Shown: positions 1-10,000 of the stretch, in pieces
How positions within the stretch are numbered: the stretch's first letter is position 1
Layout of the letters: the number at the start of each line of letters is the position of its first letter
Assembly: GCA_030844895.1 (NCBI GenBank)
Contig: CM061231.1
Location: 4,966,001 to 5,030,000, forward strand
Source: Ambrosia x helenae
Lineage: Eukaryota > Streptophyta > Magnoliopsida > Asterales > Asteraceae
Length of the DNA: 64,000 nt
Reading direction: 5' to 3'
Notes under the pieces: model-generated
Seen by the model: the letters and a program-made list of their open reading frames with translations, nothing else
Told to the model about the DNA's origin: nothing
Databases searched by the model: none
Position numbers and translations under genes: made by a program

Positions 1-3000
1 CAGGGGTTTCGCTTCGACCCACTTAGTGAAGTAGTCGATAGCGACAACCAAGTACTTGACATTGCCCGGCGCTGCCGGGAATGGTCCGACTAGGTCAATA
101 GCCCACTTTTGGAAGGGCCAAGCCGCGGTTACTGGTATGAAATTATTTTTTGGGCGCAAGGTGTTTGGAGCGTGACGCTGGCAGCTGTCACATTTGCGTA
201 ACTCGGTAACTGCGTCGACGTGCATGCCAGGCCAGTAATATCCTGCATTCATCAGTTTTGCCACTACCATTCTTGGGCCTGCGTGTAGCCCGCAGGTTCC
301 TTCATGTATATCTTTGAGGAGAAAGGAGGCTTCGGCCGGGTCAACACAGCGCAAGAGTGGCCCCAAGTAAGAGCGGCGGTACAGGATGTCATCGGTCAGT
401 TGATATTGCAGGGCCTTGGTTTTTATCTTCCGGGCTTCGAGTTTGTCATTGGGCAGAACTCCCGATGATAAAAAGGCTTTGATCGGTGTCATCCATGACC
501 CGTTCCCTGTTTGAGTAACGTTGACCTGGCGCATGGGGACCGATGGTTTATCTCGTACTTCGACGCGGACCTCTTTTGCCATGTGTTCAAAAACCGTGGA
601 TGCCATTTTGCTGAGTGCGTCAGCGGGTTTGTTTTCGCTGCGCCGGATGTGTTCGACTGTGCATGTGTCGAACTTGCGCATGAGTTTCTTGGCTTGTTCC
701 AGGTATAGAGCCATGGTTTCGTCTTTTGCATCGTATACCCCGTTGATCTGCCGTGCTACCAACAAAGAGTCTACATGTGCCTCTACGTGCCTGGCCCCCA
801 TTTTTTCCGCTATGCGGAGGCCTGCCAGCAACGCTTCGTATTCCGCTTCGTTGTTTGTGCTTTTGAACTCGAGGCGGATGGCGTATGTGAACTCGTGTTT
901 GTCTGGGCTGATGAGGCGCAAACCGGCGCCAGCGCCGTCTCCGTTGGAGGCCCCATCGGTGTATAAGGACCACTTTTGCGATGGGTCGTGCACTGGCGCG
1001 GGTGATTCTTCTTCTCGGCATTCTTGAACTTTGTCTGCTGGGATCTCGGTTGCGAAGTCTGCTAGTACTTGGCCTTTGATTGCGGGTCGGGGTTTGTAGT
1101 TGATTGTATGCTCTCCGAGCTCAATGGCCCATTTCGCTAATCTTCCCGACAACTCGGGTTTTGCTAAGATGTCATTTATTCGATAATCTGTAAGTACGTT
1201 TATCGGGTGGCCTTGGAAGTATCTGCGCAGCCTTCGAGAAGCATGAATCAGAGCTAGGACCAGCTTTTCCATTATGGTGTACCGGGTCTCCGCATCTAAC
1301 AATGTGCGGCTGATGTAGTAGATCGGCGTTTGCACACCTTTACGATCAACCATCAGAACTGCGCCTATTGCCCGCTCCGTGACCGAGAGATAGAGCGTTA
1401 GTGGCTCTTTGGGGAGCGGGGCTGTCAGTGTAGGAAGATTCATCAAACATTGCTTCATTTGTTGAAAAGCTGACTCTGCTTCAGGGGTCCAGCGGAAGTT
1501 GCTCTTTTTTAGGCAGTTTTTCAAAGTATCCACAAATGGAAAAGATTTTGAAGCGTAATTGGATAGGAAGCGGTTTAGGGCAACCAAGCGGCCCATTAAT
1601 GTTTGCACTTCTTTGACAGAGGCTGGTGACGGCATCCGCTCGATTGCTTGAACTTTTTCTGGGTTGGCGCGGAACCCATCCCGCGTAACGATAACGCCCA
1701 GAAATTTCCCCTCTTCCATCCCGAACGAGCATTTGCTTGGATTCAGCTTCATGCGGACCTTTCGGAGTTGTTTGAATGTCTGCTGGATGTCTCGTAACAT
1801 GTCACTTTCTTCCTTGCTTTTGATCACCAAATCATCGACGTATACTTCGAGCCGTACGCCGATTTTTTCTACGAAAGCCGTGTCCATCAGACGCTGATAC
1901 GTTGCGCCCGCATTTTTCAGGCCGAAAGGCATCTTTGTGTAGCAGAAGATGCCTGCGTCTGTGCGGAACGCTGTTTTGTCTTCATCCTCTTTGGCCATCT
2001 GTATTTGGTGGTATCCCTTGTAAGCATCCAAAAAACACTTGTATCGGTATGGGGCGAGGGAATCCACTTTCAGGTCGATCTCTGGTAGAGGGTAGCAATC
2101 CTTTGGACACGCTTTGTTGATGTCTTTGTAGTCTACACACATGCGCCATCCTCCATTTGCTTTGGCGACCATGACGGGGTTGGCCACCCACGTCTGGTAT
2201 CTAATGGGGCGGAGGATGCCCGCGTTGAGCAGCTCGGTGACTTGTTCATTCATGGCCTTTGTTTTCTCCGGGCCCATACTTCTTTTCTTCTGTACAATTG
2301 GCTCTGCGGAGCGATAAACATTAAGCTTGTGTTCCGCTATTTCCCGTGGAACACCCACCATGTCTGCCGGTTGCCATGCAAAAATGTCCATGTTACTGAT
2401 CAGTAGTTGCTTTAAATGGTTTCGTATGGACTCGGAGATTTCATGGCCGATGATCACCGTTTGCTCCGGAAATTTGGGATTGAGCGTCCATTTTTCCGGC
2501 TCTGTGCGGGCATTTGTTTTGACCATCTTTAACGGCTTGGCTGTATCTGTGGCGTGGCAGTCTTTGTTTCCTCGGATGAAAGCGACGCCCGTTTTGGTGG
2601 GGAACCCCACCATTGCGTGCGCCGTGGAGGCGTTGGCGTTGAAGCGAGCAATGCCTTCTCGCCCTAGAAGTATGTCATGGTTTGATGTGGCTGGTAGGAC
2701 CATGAAATCACATATCTCTGTACGTTCGTGTGTACCGTCGGTCCAAGTTACAGGCAACGAAAGCATGCCGCGAGGCATGATGGTTTCATGGATGAAACCG
2801 GAAATTGGCTCATTGACGGGAATAAGCTTTGCTTTATCTTCTTCATCGAGTTGTTGGAAACACTGGTCATACATGATATCCGTGATACTGCCGCCATCTA
2901 AAAACATATACCGCGTGCGGTAATGTCCGAAGACGGCGGTGATCACTAGTGGAGCTGTGCAGGAGGCGCCCCCTCTGGCCCTTGGCATGAGGATATCAGC

Positions 3001-3408
3001 CTCTTTCCATGAGTCGTCTAGTGGCTGTACCCGGGTGCGCTTTCCATGTTGGGTGTTCTTGCCCCGCCATGTCATGTTGCACTGGTGGCGAGGGATTAGA
3101 GTTGCAGCGTGAGTGTTTAGGTCCCGAATTTTCTTCCGCGACCCTTCGCCTTGGGTTTCTTCGTTGCCTTGACCCTTGCCAGCTCGGTGAACATTTTTGA
3201 CCAGGTGGCCGAGCTGGCCTGATTTCAGCGCTGCCTCTATCTCCATTTTTAAACTGTAGCAGTTGTCTGTGAGGTGACCGTAGTCGTTATGGTACTCACA
3301 GAACTTGCTACGGTCCACATTTCGGCGCTTTCCCAGAGGGTTGGGCTCTTTCAGGGTGACCTGCTCGGTTTCAGAACTTGAGATGGTGTTTTTGTTAACG
3401 GGGTCCAG
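1..3408 (-). CDS. pol: pol polyprotein (knuckle-PR-RT-RH-aRH-INT), runs off the left edge
   Basis: I read all 1,136 codons from 3408 to 1 and found no stop. Order by approximate residue: zinc knuckle C-x2-H-x4-H-x4-C at 37-50 (CEYHNDYGHLTDNC, His in place of the second Cys as is common in this group); aspartic protease with FLDGGSITDI at about 170; reverse transcriptase with the active-site VYVDDLVIKSK at about 522; first RNase H around 670-750; second, archaeal-type RNase H starting TDGASNGDG at about 816; integrase zinc finger (H...H...CDSC) around 1029-1075; integrase core beginning WAIDLVGPFP with IDYFTKWVEAKPL at the window edge. No ATG clearly starts it; it would be made by fusion to gag. 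The protease motif is DGG rather than the common DSG or DTG, which is seen in many Tat elements. Confidence 0.95.
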   Translation of the reverse strand, partial: MDPVNKNTISSSETEQVTLKEPNPLGKRRNVDRSKFCEYHNDYGHLTDNCYSLKMEIEAALKSGQLGHLVKNVHRAGKGQGNEETQGEGSRKKIRDLNTHAATLIPRHQCNMTWRGKNTQHGKRTRVQPLDDSWKEADILMPRARGGASCTAPLVITAVFGHYRTRYMFLDGGSITDIMYDQCFQQLDEEDKAKLIPVNEPISGFIHETIMPRGMLSLPVTWTDGTHERTEICDFMVLPATSNHDILLGREGIARFNANASTAHAMVGFPTKTGVAFIRGNKDCHATDTAKPLKMVKTNARTEPEKWTLNPKFPEQTVIIGHEISESIRNHLKQLLISNMDIFAWQPADMVGVPREIAEHKLNVYRSAEPIVQKKRSMGPEKTKAMNEQVTELLNAGILRPIRYQTWVANPVMVAKANGGWRMCVDYKDINKACPKDCYPLPEIDLKVDSLAPYRYKCFLDAYKGYHQIQMAKEDEDKTAFRTDAGIFCYTKMPFGLKNAGATYQRLMDTAFVEKIGVRLEVYVDDLVIKSKEESDMLRDIQQTFKQLRKVRMKLNPSKCSFGMEEGKFLGVIVTRDGFRANPEKVQAIERMPSPASVKEVQTLMGRLVALNRFLSNYASKSFPFVDTLKNCLKKSNFRWTPEAESAFQQMKQCLMNLPTLTAPLPKEPLTLYLSVTERAIGAVLMVDRKGVQTPIYYISRTLLDAETRYTIMEKLVLALIHASRRLRRYFQGHPINVLTDYRINDILAKPELSGRLAKWAIELGEHTINYKPRPAIKGQVLADFATEIPADKVQECREEESPAPVHDPSQKWSLYTDGASNGDGAGAGLRLISPDKHEFTYAIRLEFKSTNNEAEYEALLAGLRIAEKMGARHVEAHVDSLLVARQINGVYDAKDETMALYLEQAKKLMRKFDTCTVEHIRRSENKPADALSKMASTVFEHMAKEVRVEVRDKPSVPMRQVNVTQTGNGSWMTPIKAFLSSGVLPNDKLEARKIKTKALQYQLTDDILYRRSYLGPLLRCVDPAEASFLLKDIHEGTCGLHAGPRMVVAKLMNAGYYWPGMHVDAVTELRKCDSCQRHAPNTLRPKNNFIPVTAAWPFQKWAIDLVGPFPAAPGNVKYLVVAIDYFTKWVEAKPL

Positions 3409-4664
3409 TCATGGTTTTTCTTTGAGTGTCCGCGCTGGTCCCGCGTTTGTTTGGAGCTGATGATTTGTCGGGCATCACCGGCCGGAGAATATTTTCCCTC
3501 GTCGGTGGTGCCTGTGATGCGGTTCCAGACGGATTTGTTTTTGTGTCTATTACTATTATTATTATGGTGTTGTGGTTGGAAACCGTGTTGCTGGTTGAAG
3601 GATTTTTCGGAGGAGGCATATATTTTGGCTGAGCGTATGAGCTCATCCCAGGACTCTGGGATGCCATCTTTGCCGGTAAGGCATTTCATGAGGTCTGGGC
3701 TGCGCACATTGTGAATGAACGCGGCCCGTGTAAGCTCCTCCCCGCATCCGATTTGTAGTGCTTCTTTGTTAAACCGGACTATGTAATCTTCAATCGTTTC
3801 CCTGTCATACCGCCGGCATAGCAGGATGTCCGCCTTGTCTTTCTTATGCTTACGTAGGTGCGAAAAGTGGCTGCCGAACTTTTCTGTGAGGTCGTCGAAA
3901 TCCTTTACGCTTCCCGCTGGGAGGCTGTCAAACCATACCCTGGCGGCACCCGTGAGGGTTTGAGCGAAAAGGTGGCACCACACCTGAACAGGCCAATCCA
4001 CGGACACACCCGCGCACTCAAAGTCGTGCACATGGTCGTCTGGGTCACGCAGGCCATCGTATCTACCGATGCTGCTTGGGAGTTTGGCCTTTCTTGGTAC
4101 CTTGGCAGCCGCTATGCGAGCGACGAACTTGGACTTTTCAGCAAAAGCTTTTGGTCGGAATGGTTTGACCAGGTCATCGTCTATCTCACTGTCTCGCGAC
4201 GTGTGAGTGTGTTTCTTTCTTCTGTGATCGGAATCACTGCTTGACGATTCGTAACCGTCCGGCTCTTCACGTGATTTGGCGTAGCCCCGAGCTCTGACGT
4301 TTCCGCCGAGCTCCCCGCTACGACCCTCACCGTGGTTGGCCGTATCTTTCTTCTTGTATCTTGCTTTTGACGGGGTGTCGAAAGCCAGTGTCTTACCTTT
4401 CTTTTTTGCTTGCTGCAATAGTTTGCGTTGGTAGATTGCAGCGCTCTTGGCATTCTGACGGAGTAGCCAGCGATCCGGATCCTCTTCGGAGAGCTCTTGA
4501 CTGTCGTCGTCGGATTCGACGTCACGGATTTCAACGGCTGACCCGTCGAGCCGAGACGTCGTCTGCTTGACGACAGTGTTGGGTGTGGTTTGGTTATCCG
4601 GCTGTCGGAGGTCTTCGTCTCCAGTTTGGTGCATGCCGGAGGTGTTAGGGTTGGGTTCAGCCAT
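3351..4664 (-). CDS. gag: gag protein of Tat-type gypsy element
   Basis: 437 codons from ATG at 4664, 37 bases after the PBS. The frame stays open upstream into the LTR, but this is the first ATG after the PBS. It encodes the retrotransposon capsid precursor. The N-terminal third is charged and low in complexity (Ser/Asp/Lys/Arg). The capsid (retrotransposon gag) domain is in the middle, with DGLRDPDDHVHDFE, then GAARVWFDSLP and YIVRFNKEALQIG. The C-terminal end TPLTKTPSQVL is a phrase usual in Tat gag proteins. The stop follows shortly. The expected zinc knuckle is not in this frame; it opens the pol frame, one frame away, so gag and pol are separated by a single frame change near 3360-3411. 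Either a one-base lesion or a recoding site would explain it; I favour a lesion. Confidence 0.93.
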   Translation of the reverse strand: MAEPNPNTSGMHQTGDEDLRQPDNQTTPNTVVKQTTSRLDGSAVEIRDVESDDDSQELSEEDPDRWLLRQNAKSAAIYQRKLLQQAKKKGKTLAFDTPSKARYKKKDTANHGEGRSGELGGNVRARGYAKSREEPDGYESSSSDSDHRRKKHTHTSRDSEIDDDLVKPFRPKAFAEKSKFVARIAAAKVPRKAKLPSSIGRYDGLRDPDDHVHDFECAGVSVDWPVQVWCHLFAQTLTGAARVWFDSLPAGSVKDFDDLTEKFGSHFSHLRKHKKDKADILLCRRYDRETIEDYIVRFNKEALQIGCGEELTRAAFIHNVRSPDLMKCLTGKDGIPESWDELIRSAKIYASSEKSFNQQHGFQPQHHNNNSNRHKNKSVWNRITGTTDEGKYSPAGDARQIISSKQTRDQRGHSKKNHDWTPLTKTPSQVLKPSRSP

Positions 4665-4701
4665 GGGTAGGGTTAAAAGATGAGTGAAAAGAGCTGTTCT
4701 A

Positions 4702-4718
4702 ACCCACGGATGGCGCCA
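4702..4718 (-). other. Primer-binding site of the gypsy element
   Basis: Minus-strand TGGCGCCATCCGTGGGT begins one base after the LTR end. The TGGCGCC core is the usual start of PBSs in plant Tat/Athila-like elements, often assigned to tRNA-Asp (family knowledge; I could not match the full tRNA 3' end). Confidence 0.7.
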
Positions 4719-4719
4719 A

Positions 4720-5660
4720 TGAAGAAACAATAAGTATACCGGAGATTAAGACTAACCTCCGGGAAGTTAATACTTATGTAACTACGGTTTAATCCTTTAC
4801 CCAAACCGTTATGACAACCCGAGAGTTTGTTAAGGTGAGTGTGGTATGTGTTGTGTATGATATGAACAAGAGATTTAAGTGGTTCGGTCGTTAATGACCT
4901 ACGTCCACTGTGAAGGCACCGGAATATTATTGCTAACAAGAGAGAATTACAAGTAATGAGTATAGTAGTGATGGTTGTGTATGTGAATGAATACATGAGT
5001 TGCATCTGATGCTATTTATAGGCTTAATAGTGGACCGCATGGAGAGGCCCACAAGTGACACCATTGGCTTGGGCCCAACCGGGGCCCAAGCCCATGGTCT
5101 TTCTGGAAATGGCGGGAAAGGACGAGGCACTGTTGATGACGTCAGCCCACAGTGCGGTCGTTGTTGTAGTTGGACACGTGTCCGCCTTCTGGTGGTGCAC
5201 AGTAACGTCGTACTTGCTACAGTGTCCAGGCTATCTCTGCTGTCTGATTTGACGCCTGTCAGTGGAGGAAGTAATGCCTGCTGGTCACTGTTCACGACAG
5301 CGTGTACAGTGCAGCCGTTCCCCTTTTGTACTATCTGCCACATGTCCTTCCTCTGTTGGTGTATGTTCTGACACAGATCCTTATGAATCTTCCTTTTGTC
5401 GTCCCTTGTACCTCCTTCAACGTGCCAAGGGAATCTTCCGCGTGTGATGGCACGCGCGTACCAGGTATTAATTGTTGCTTATCATTTGTGCCGGCGCGCG
5501 AGGGTGTTGATTGGTTGTCCTCGCGCGAGTATGCTCCTGCGCCGTGACGTGGCGCAGGGTTGTTACTTAGTGGGGATAGGGACGCCTTTCAGATTAGGCT
5601 CCCTATCCCTTCAGTATCTAACCACCAGTTTTAACGCATACCAGGGGTAGCTAACCCACA
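4720..5660 (-). repeat. 5' LTR of the gypsy element
   Basis: Read on the minus strand it begins TGTGGGTTAG at 5660 and ends TTTCTTCA at 4720, directly before the primer-binding site. The inner boundary is well supported by the adjacent PBS. The outer boundary is chosen on the TG...CA rule only, because the partner LTR is outside the window; it could be off by tens of bases. A TATA box lies at 5013-5020. The upstream part is GC-richer than the surrounding DNA. Confidence 0.7.
5013..5020 (-). promoter_or_regulatory. TATA box in the gypsy LTR
   Basis: Minus-strand TATAAATA lies about 300 bases before the inner LTR end, the expected place for the U3 promoter. Transcription would start about 30 bases downstream, near 4985. 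Confidence 0.5.
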
Positions 5661-7100
5661 CATTATAACTAAACAAAAGTAGTATCGAGAACATATAGAA
5701 GTTTATTTGCCTTAGCACTAGTGTCTATCAACACTAGTAAAAAATGTGTTAAAAGTTCATGCCCGTGACTCAAGCACATCAAGCGTGAGGCTGCTGCACA
5801 ACCTAATAACGTTACTAGCTAATACCCCGTTCGCCTCCGGTGATTAACCCAATAAAAGTAAGGATTTTAAAGTGAAAGTGTTTTTCAGTTTAGTTAACAA
5901 AGGACAAAAAAGTTGTGAAACTAGTAAAACCCGATTCACACAAGGAATCAATGTAGTCCCAAAACCCGGGAAAAAGTAGTAGTCCCAAACCCATACTAAA
6001 AAGTTAAGTAATTCCAAAACTCGAAATTAAGTTGTCTCAAAACCCGAGACGCATGCTTTTGAGAAAAGAGTAGTGAAACTCACCTTAGAGTGTGTGCTAA
6101 GTAAAACAGCAAAAACCATAAATGTGGAAGACAACTCGTCTACCGATAACCTAGCGAACATAGAATTATGAGTGTTTGAATGCAGTTACATGTGTTGTTT
6201 ATCCTAACCCATTGTACTCTTCAATGACCTAGGTGACGTCTCATGAAAATGGACTCGACACAAGTAAACCATATATGACCTATTAAACCGTTGGTGATTA
6301 ATTCACAGTGTAACATGTTAAGACTTTTCAACGTAACAAGTTCATATTACACATGTATATTGTACATGTCATATGATTAACTTATCATGTCAACCACTTC
6401 ATATAACATATATATCATATACGCAAGTCCACATATGCATTTTCACAACAAACTCAAGAACACATTCAAATTAATCACATAATCAATGTTTCTCAAACCT
6501 GCGTTTTCTGGACAGATTTTATGTTACCAAAACCAATTTTTATAAAATATCAAACCAACTTGTTAAGCTCCCAAAATTTTATAGGAACTCCCCATAAGTT
6601 TAATTGTCACTCCACTATTTTTATTTCGTGGCAAAAAAAACGTTGAGATCTTATGAAAAATCATTTAGTACAGCTGTGTCATAAAAACGAGCTGTTGACA
6701 ACATTTTACAAAAAAAAAATCATTAAAAATCATAGATTCATACAAACGAGATGAATCCACTTGGAAAAGCTTAGAATCCCATGTATGTAGCTATTGACCA
6801 AATTTCGTGGTAAACGGACTTAAAACACAAGAAACTCAAGTTGTGGCCTTTTAAAGTTGACCCAATTTTACATCCGAAAATCAGGTTTGACATATATTCT
6901 TATAAACTCACAAATAAATATCAAAAAACATGTCAAAAATGTACAAACTTGGACTTTTTGAAAACCTAACATCATAAACAATGTTCTAGCATCAATCAAT
7001 AATCAAATTAAGCAATTTAAAATCAAGATATCAGCCCTACAAATCGCAACAACAATTCTGTCCAAAACCATGCAAAACTATTATATATATATACAAATGG
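5661..7100. other. AT-rich intergenic DNA
   Basis: No coding signal on either strand. There is a loose set of phrases around a cccaaaacccg core at 5950-6050. No terminal repeats or known domains were recognised. Confidence 0.6.
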
Positions 7101-7169
7101 TAACTTTTGATGTGAGGAGGGATTACTGTTTCCCTCAATACAAGTTGATAAAGCATTGTTTTGCTGTTG

Positions 7170-7600
7170 TACAACCATGTGAAAGCATTGACAGATCATA
7201 TATATTTGCCCATTCTCTCTCTTCTTCTCTAGACTTTTCCTATCCCATCTATTCCTTCCTCTTTGTGTGAACCATCATCGGCTCCGTCCGTCCACTCCGT
7301 AGCGCCAGCGACGACAAAACCAACCGCCCCCTTCTCCATCTCTGTCACAAAACCCAAACCCTCTCCGGTCATCCTCACTTATCTTCTCTGGTAAAGACGT
7401 CCCGGCAAACAAACAATAGCCAGCGACAACCGCTTCGCCTCCTCTGTTAAACCCTTTCCTTGGTTTCCGATTCAAATAACTATCACCACCACCACCACCG
7501 TCTCCGATTACCTTTCAACACCCACCACCGACACCCTTCTTCTCACCAACAACCCACAACTGCAACCTTATATACAAAAAGGTAAGTTTGTTTTTCTGTT
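7170..7600 (+). other. Pyrimidine-rich leader-like island
   Basis: A CT-rich, locally GC-rich stretch with runs of CACCACCAC and TCTCTCTCTTC, ending in a donor-like AAAAAGGTAAGTTTG near 7576. It looks like a 5' untranslated exon plus first intron, or the leader of a retroelement, but no coding exon follows before the TIR element at 8165. The short frames here have no recognisable domains. Confidence 0.3.
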
Positions 7601-8164
7601 GGGGTTACTGTTTCGAGGGATCCTTCATACAGTCATACAGTACGGAGGGGAATAGAAGAAGGGTTGGGCTAGGCGGAGATAGGGGGAGAAATGGTTGTCG
7701 TGCGAGGGTTTTTAGAGAGAGGGGGAGGAGTGGCGGTGGTGGTGGATGAGTTTTTATAGAGAGAGGAGAGATTAGCTGACACATTGATGTATCGGATGTA
7801 ACCGGGTGTCTTCACCCCTACTGTCTACGCGCTTCAAACGTTGGCAGATGTTGTGGTGCTGTGCTGGTGCGGTTGTGTTTTGAGAGTGGTGGTTGTGGGT
7901 GTGTGATGGCCAAGTTTCTTACTTTCCTTTCTTGGCGGTTTTTAGGCAACTTTTTTTTTGGCTTTACACCTGGCTCTTATGTGTCTTTTGTTTATTACCA
8001 TTGTCATCAACAATACTAAAGACAGTAAGAAGATAATATAACATACGTGGAAAAAATCTATCCCATGATATTGAATAGTATCTATATGCATCTAAACCAA
8101 GTGAATGCATATATAGCCTCAATATATATCTTCCTGTGTAGAGAGAGAGATGTAAGAGAGCAGG

Positions 8165-8788
8165 TAGGGCTGTAAACAAACCAAACGTTCGGTGAACAGT
8201 TCGTAAACTGTTCGGCGGGAAGTTCGTTTGTGTCCGTTTGTTTAATAAATGAACGAACGCGAACAAAAAATTTCGTTTGATTAACTAAACAAACAAACAC
8301 GAACAAATGTCTCGTTCGTTCGATTGCGTTCGTGAACGTTCGGCAATGTGTTTGTTTACGTTCGTTTATTTATATCCGTTTGTGTATGTTAATTTATGTT
8401 CGATCACTAGTTAAAACTTAGGATAATTATGAACTTTTGAATTAGGAATATCATGTATTCATGCCTATGCCTAAGCAATTTTAGATAATTATTTTAAGTT
8501 AGTACAATTTGACTTATCGACATCATTTAGTAGATGTACTTTGTCTAACGGTTACTATTAACAATGTTTTTTTAGTTAGTTGCATATTAAATGTTTGTTT
8601 TTCTTTGTTTGTGTTCAAGACCCGTGTTCATGAACAGTTCGCAAACAACTGAATTTCTTAACAAACAAACACAAACATAGAATTATGTTCGTTAGTGTGT
8701 TCGTGAACGGTTCGTTTGTCCAAGAAACCTTAACAAACAAACACGAACAAAGCCTTGTTCGTGTTCGTTTGGTTCGTTTACAGCCCTA
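8165..8788. mobile_element. Non-autonomous hAT-type element, 624 bp
   Basis: Ends are TAGGGCTGTAAAC and GTTTACAGCCCTA, inverted repeats of each other, flanked by a perfect 8-bp target duplication AGAGCAGG (8157-8164 and 8789-8796). An 8-bp duplication with TAGGG ends is typical of hAT transposons. The subterminal 100-200 bases on both sides are packed with GTTCG/CGAAC words in both orientations, resembling clustered transposase-binding sites. No transposase is encoded. Confidence 0.9.
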
Positions 8789-9320
8789 AGAGCAGGGCAT
8801 AATGCATTGCTTTTCCTATAGTTAACCTTTAGATTAGATAATATAATATAAAAATTTCTCATGATGCAATGTTTTCTCATATGCTTAACTTTTAGATGAA
8901 AATAAAAAATAGAGAATGAGAAGCGTATTACCTAAACACCCTTTGAAAAAGCAACAAAATAACACAAATGCATTGGAGAAAGTGACTACACAAGTGAAAA
9001 TGAAAATATATATGGAAGGTGGCAGGCAGCCAGGCACCCTTCATAGATAAGATTAATATTTTATTTCAGGTCCCTACACATGTTCTTTTACATATGGAGA
9101 CGACCACACAGTACAAACCATGCCACCCTTATTTGATTAGTTATCGAGTTGTTATACGTTACCTTATACACATGGTTTACAAATGGTGAAAGTAGGTGAC
9201 TATTTATATTCTGTGTCAAGGGAAGTGAGGCGCAGGACATGAAATCTTTGTGGTTTTATAACGCTTCATCTTTGTATCTAATATATGTTAATGTAGCATC
9301 ATGTGGGCGTGATTGGTGTT

Positions 9321-9496
9321 CAGGGGCGGATCTAACACTATAGCAGGGGGTGCGGACGTTGCGGCTCAACTTCGCGCGCGTAGTGGAAATCTAGTGGAAA
9401 ATTTGGTTTTTTTTTACGAAATTTGAAAAACGTTGCTACTAAAATGAAAAAAATAAAAAACGTTACTACTGAAAATTTTTTCTAGATCCGCCACTG
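9321..9496. mobile_element. Small hAT-type MITE, 176 bp (family A, copy 1)
   Basis: Ends are CAGGGGCGGATCTAA and TCTAGATCCGCCACTG, imperfect inverted repeats, with a perfect 8-bp target duplication TTGGTGTT (9313-9320 and 9497-9504). The inside is closely similar to the element at 39719-39896. No coding capacity. Confidence 0.9.
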
Positions 9497-9561
9497 TTGG
9501 TGTTTATAGTTGTTAACCATCTCATTTGTAACCAATTTACAGAAACCAAACATCCGGTTGC

Positions 9562-9597
9562 CCCCGCCGCTGCAACGCGCGGCGGGTATAAAACTAG
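9562..9597 (+). mobile_element. Helitron 3' terminus
   Basis: A strong GC hairpin (CCCGCCG paired with CGGCGGG) is followed by TATAAAA and the terminal CTAG at 9594-9597 with host T next. Hairpin plus CTRR before T is the hallmark of a Helitron 3' end. The 5' TC end was not identified, so the element's length is unknown. Confidence 0.6.
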
Positions 9598-9751
9598 TTC
9601 AATTACAAACCCTAATCATATAGAAACCGCAAATATCATGTAACCATCACATGCAATCATGTTTGTATCAATATTTCACACATTCAAAACCCTAATTATG
9701 ATAAAATCAATTAATTCTCATAAACCTTCATACAAAAAACATCCAAGAATC

Positions 9752-9752
9752 C

Positions 9753-9793
<41 letters not shown>

Positions 9794-9944
9794 TATATAT
9801 GCGATTTTATCATGCAAATCATACCTCAAGAACCACTATGAAACTCATATAATATAAATCATACCTTCCTACGCAAGTAATCCTGAGGTTTGAAGGTTTC
9901 ACCCCACACAACTTGGATTCACACAAGAAAGCTTGATAGTTGAT

Positions 9945-9977
<33 letters not shown>

Positions 9978-10000
9978 TGTGTGTGAGAGAGAGAGAGAGT
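9752..10000. repeat. Simple repeats (AT)n(AC)n and (GA)n
   Basis: A TA/CA dinucleotide tract lies at about 9752-9800 and a GA tract with a short GT interruption at about 9950-10000. Confidence 0.9.

Larger units (their letters stand above)
1..5660 (-). mobile_element. Ty3/gypsy LTR retrotransposon, Tat-type, 5' portion
   Basis: On the minus strand the order is LTR (5660 to 4720), primer-binding site (4718 to 4702), gag (4664 to 3351), then one long frame with zinc knuckle, protease, reverse transcriptase, RNase H, a second RNase H and the start of integrase at position 1. The second RNase H between the first one and integrase is the known mark of the Tat/Ogre/Retand group of plant Ty3/gypsy elements. 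The rest of integrase and the 3' LTR lie left of the window, so LTR identity and target duplication cannot be judged. The absence of stops in pol suggests a fairly young insertion (inference). Confidence 0.95.

Noticed and set aside
521..1027. 168-codon plus-strand frame
   Set aside because: It is the complement of the RNase H region of the gypsy pol frame and encodes nothing recognisable.
2327..2923. 198-codon plus-strand frame
   Set aside because: Antisense shadow of the protease and RT part of the gypsy pol.
7964..8306. Overlapping minus-strand frames of 100 and 74 codons
   Set aside because: They read through the subterminal GTTCG words of the hAT element; composition is repetitive and no domain is present.
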